Part shown: positions 36,069 through 37,878 of the stretch, piece by piece
Position numbering within the stretch: position 1 is the first letter of the stretch
How the letters are laid out: every line of letters begins with the position of its first letter
Assembly: GCF_001431535.1 (NCBI RefSeq)
Contig: NZ_LDJK01000037.1
Location: forward strand, 1 to 37,878
Length of the DNA: 37,878 bases
Source of the DNA: Stenotrophomonas chelatiphaga
GTDB lineage: Bacteria > Pseudomonadota > Gammaproteobacteria > Xanthomonadales > Xanthomonadaceae
Direction of reading: 5' to 3'
The notes under the pieces: model-generated
What the model was told of the DNA's origin: nothing
The model's database searches: none
The model's input: only the letters and a program-made list of their open reading frames with translations
Program-made: the position numbers and the translations under genes

Positions 36069-36557
36069 ATGGCTGATCCGCATGATGCCCCCGCCGCCCC
36101 TGCTGCTACCGCGGTGCGCCCTGCCGCGCTGCTTGGCTGGCGCCTGCTCGCCTTGCTGTACGACCTGTTCCCGGCGCTTGCGTTGTGGATGCTGGCCGGA
36201 TCCCTGTTCGTCATCGCGTTCACCGTCACCGGCCATGCCACGCACGAAAACATCGCCCCTTTCAGCCGCTGGCAGTGGGCGCTGTGGGCGTGCTGCTGGG
36301 TGCTGACCGGACTGTACGCCACCTGGAGCTGGCGCCGCGGCGGCCAGACCCTGGGCATGCGGCCGTGGCGGATCGCGGTCACCGGCGATGATGCGCAGGC
36401 ACCGTCACTGCGCGCGTTGTGGGCACGCTATGCGGTTGCCAGTGTGTCCCTGGGCCTGGCCGGACTGGGCTTCTGGTGGGCCTTGGTCGACCGCGACCGG
36501 CTGACCTGGCACGACCGCGCCAGCGGCACGCGGATGATCCGCCGGCCCAGGCGCTGA
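36069..36557 (+). CDS. RDD-family inner-membrane protein
   Basis: A 162-residue membrane protein. The RDD signature is visible as [19 protein letters not shown] at about 22-40, followed by three membrane helices (about 28-55, 72-92, 126-146), the [15 protein letters not shown] motif and a C-terminal [10 protein letters not shown]. The family is linked to transport or ion homeostasis but has no fixed role. I chose the ATG at 36069; TTG 36051 and ATG 36057 are alternatives, and no ribosome site decides. It diverges from xerD with 57 bases between them. Confidence 0.88.
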   Translation: MADPHDAPAAPAATAVRPAALLGWRLLALLYDLFPALALWMLAGSLFVIAFTVTGHATHENIAPFSRWQWALWACCWVLTGLYATWSWRRGGQTLGMRPWRIAVTGDDAQAPSLRALWARYAVASVSLGLAGLGFWWALVDRDRLTWHDRASGTRMIRRPRR

Positions 36558-36563
36558 GGTCCG

Positions 36564-36587
36564 GCGGCGTGGCTGAACCAACGCCGC
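36564..36587. terminator. Hairpin after RDD gene
   Basis: GCGGCGT / ACGCCGC arms with a 10-base loop, seven bases beyond the RDD stop and directly before the Pho box. No U-run. Confidence 0.4.
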
Positions 36588-36588
36588 A

Positions 36589-36606
36589 CTGTCATCAAGC
36601 CGTCAT
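36589..36606 (+). promoter_or_regulatory. Pho box (PhoB-binding site)
   Basis: CTGTCAT-CAAG-CCGTCAT: two 7-base direct repeats 11 bases apart, matching the PhoB consensus (CTGTCAT, 4 bases, CTGTCAT) at 13 of 14 repeat positions. About 10 bases further on GATAGA could serve as a -10, the spacing expected when PhoB replaces the -35. This predicts induction of the downstream hydrolase in phosphate starvation. Confidence 0.75.
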
Positions 36607-36669
36607 CGATCCACGATAGATCGCAGGGCGGCACGCTGCGTAGCCTGTGCGGCCAATCCGTTCGATGCC

Positions 36670-37800
36670 GTGATGATGATGCGCCTGCTGCTGGCCTGCG
36701 CGTGCCTGTGGCTGGCCGCCTGTTCTCCTACTGCTTCCACCTCGCTGAGCGAACGCCTGGTGTCTCCGGGCGGCGCCTCGCCGTTGCTTGACCAGGCCCA
36801 TATCGCAGCCACCATCGCCACCCTGCCGAACCGGAGTGGCTACGTCACCAGCCGCGAACACGTGCGCCTGTTCTGGCGTGCTTTCGATGCCGGCGATCAT
36901 GGCCTGCGCTACCGCTATGCGCGCCCGCGCCATGAAGGCGGTGAGCCGCTGGACATGGACCTTCGACTGGAGCCGCCGCGGCCGTTCCATGCGCAGGCGC
37001 CGCGCGGCACCGTGGTGGTGCTGCACGGCTGGATGATGAGTGGCGATGCAATGCTGCCGTGGTCGCTGCAGCTGGCCCAGTCCGGCTATCGCGTCATCAC
37101 CATCGACCTGCGCAACCATGGTCACTCGGGCGGTGGCCCGGCGGGGTATGGAACGGTGGAATCGGACGAGGTGATCGAGGTGATCCGTGCCTTGCGTGCC
37201 CGCGGTGAGGTGCAGGGTCCGTTGTATCTGTTCGGGGTGTCCTACGGCGCGGCGACCGCGCTGTTCGCCGCCGAAAAACTGGGGGACGACGTACAGGGTG
37301 TCGTGGCGATGGAGTCCTTCGCCAACGCCGGCGATGCGATCCGCAGCATGATCCCGCACCTGCTGGCCAGCCAGCCGCGTGGCTGGAAGGCACAGGCCGT
37401 GGCGGCGTATGCCCGCTGGCGGTATGCCGACCAGGACATGGACGCGGTGATCGCCGCAGCCAACCGGCGGCTGGGGGTGGACCTGGACCAGGTGGACGTC
37501 GGCCGTGCGGTCGCCGCCAGCCGCGCCTGCGTGCTGTTGCTGCACGGTGACCAGGACCAGCATATCCGCGTGGACCAGGGGCGGCGGCTGGCGCAGGCGA
37601 GTCCGCGTGCGCATTACATCGAAATGCGCGGCGAAGATCACATCACCCTGCCGATGCGGATCGATCTGCTGGGTGGCGTGGTGGACGACTGGATGTCGCG
37701 TGATGTGTCTGCCCCGGACGGCCTGTGCCCTGCGCCGCGGACGCCGGTCGAGGCGAATTTCATGGCGCTTGCCGGCGGCGTGGGTGGGTCGAACGGGTGA
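36670..37800 (+). CDS. Alpha/beta-hydrolase lipoprotein, probable Pho regulon member
   Basis: A protein of about 376 residues; GTG 36670 and ATGs at 36673, 36676 and 36679 all start the frame and no ribosome site decides. A lipobox (LAAC, Cys18) marks a lipoprotein. The alpha/beta-hydrolase fold shows VVVLHGWMMSGDA (oxyanion region, about 115-127), nucleophile Ser191 in FGVSYGAA, Asp near 296 (LHGDQDQH) and His324 (GEDHITLP). The substrate is unknown; carboxylesterase, lipase or phospholipase activity is possible. The Pho box 64 bases upstream suggests a part in scavenging phosphate, for instance by lipid turnover. The last codons and stop fall in a direct repeat. Confidence 0.85.
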   Translation: MMMMRLLLACACLWLAACSPTASTSLSERLVSPGGASPLLDQAHIAATIATLPNRSGYVTSREHVRLFWRAFDAGDHGLRYRYARPRHEGGEPLDMDLRLEPPRPFHAQAPRGTVVVLHGWMMSGDAMLPWSLQLAQSGYRVITIDLRNHGHSGGGPAGYGTVESDEVIEVIRALRARGEVQGPLYLFGVSYGAATALFAAEKLGDDVQGVVAMESFANAGDAIRSMIPHLLASQPRGWKAQAVAAYARWRYADQDMDAVIAAANRRLGVDLDQVDVGRAVAASRACVLLLHGDQDQHIRVDQGRRLAQASPRAHYIEMRGEDHITLPMRIDLLGGVVDDWMSRDVSAPDGLCPAPRTPVEANFMALAGGVGGSNG

Positions 37801-37878
37801 GACCCCCTCGCGGGTTTCGGTTGTTGGGCGGCTTCTGGGGTGGGCCGGGCGGTGGGGCTGGGTCGAACGGGTGAGACC
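37785..37878 (+). repeat. 20-bp direct repeat at the right edge
   Basis: TGGGTCGAACGGGTGAGACC occurs at 37785-37804 and again at 37859-37878, 74 bases apart, with the second copy reaching the window end. The first copy includes the hydrolase stop. The spacer carries CCGGGCGGTGGGGCTGGG (37845-37862), which matches 91-108 at 17 of 18 bases. Confidence 0.85.

Overview
The window looks like chromosome of a Stenotrophomonas maltophilia-complex bacterium (Xanthomonadaceae). The support is a GC-rich sequence, an xps-type II secretion (T2SS) operon in the Xanthomonas order E-F-G-H-I-J-K-L-M-N-D, an S8 protease next to it that resembles StmPr1, a ChiA-like chitinase, and a GTAG-headed palindromic element at the left edge resembling the SMAG repeats of that species.

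Layout. 1-234: REP-like palindromes and a long inverted repeat. 235-1925 (-): two glycosyltransferase-like genes. 2025-12759 (-): the eleven-gene xps operon, with many 4-base stop/start overlaps. 12898-14796 (-): secreted subtilisin-family protease with its own terminator. 14961-22562 (-): a trimeric autotransporter adhesin of about 2533 residues built from repeated YadA-head and neck modules, with a clear promoter and a long leader. 23002-26883 (-): purL, with a terminator. 27023-30058 (+): three unrecognised genes in a row; the third carries what I read as an OTU-type cysteine protease core in circularly permuted order. 30383-32476 (+): chitinase with a LacI-type palindrome upstream. 32534-32956 (-): small unknown gene. 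33080-33847 (-): DsbC-like lipoprotein. 33956-35029 (+): large unknown gene lying between dsbC and xerD. 35034-36011 (-): xerD. 36069-36557 (+): RDD-family membrane protein. 36670-37800 (+): alpha/beta-hydrolase lipoprotein preceded by a strong Pho-box match. The right edge holds a 20-bp direct repeat.

How the genes fit together. Much of the window concerns the cell surface and secretion. The Xps machine probably exports the neighbouring protease and the chitinase, both of which have Sec-type signal peptides. The adhesin uses its own C-terminal pore. DsbC-type disulfide isomerisation would serve exported proteins. The genes at 27023-30058, 32534-32956 and 33956-35029 are the accessory part. 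They lack signal peptides and recognisable housekeeping domains. The first three and the small gene have Ser/Thr/Pro/Ala-rich N-termini, and one has a deubiquitinase-like core. Together they look like a dispersed set of candidate effectors, although no matching translocation apparatus is visible here.
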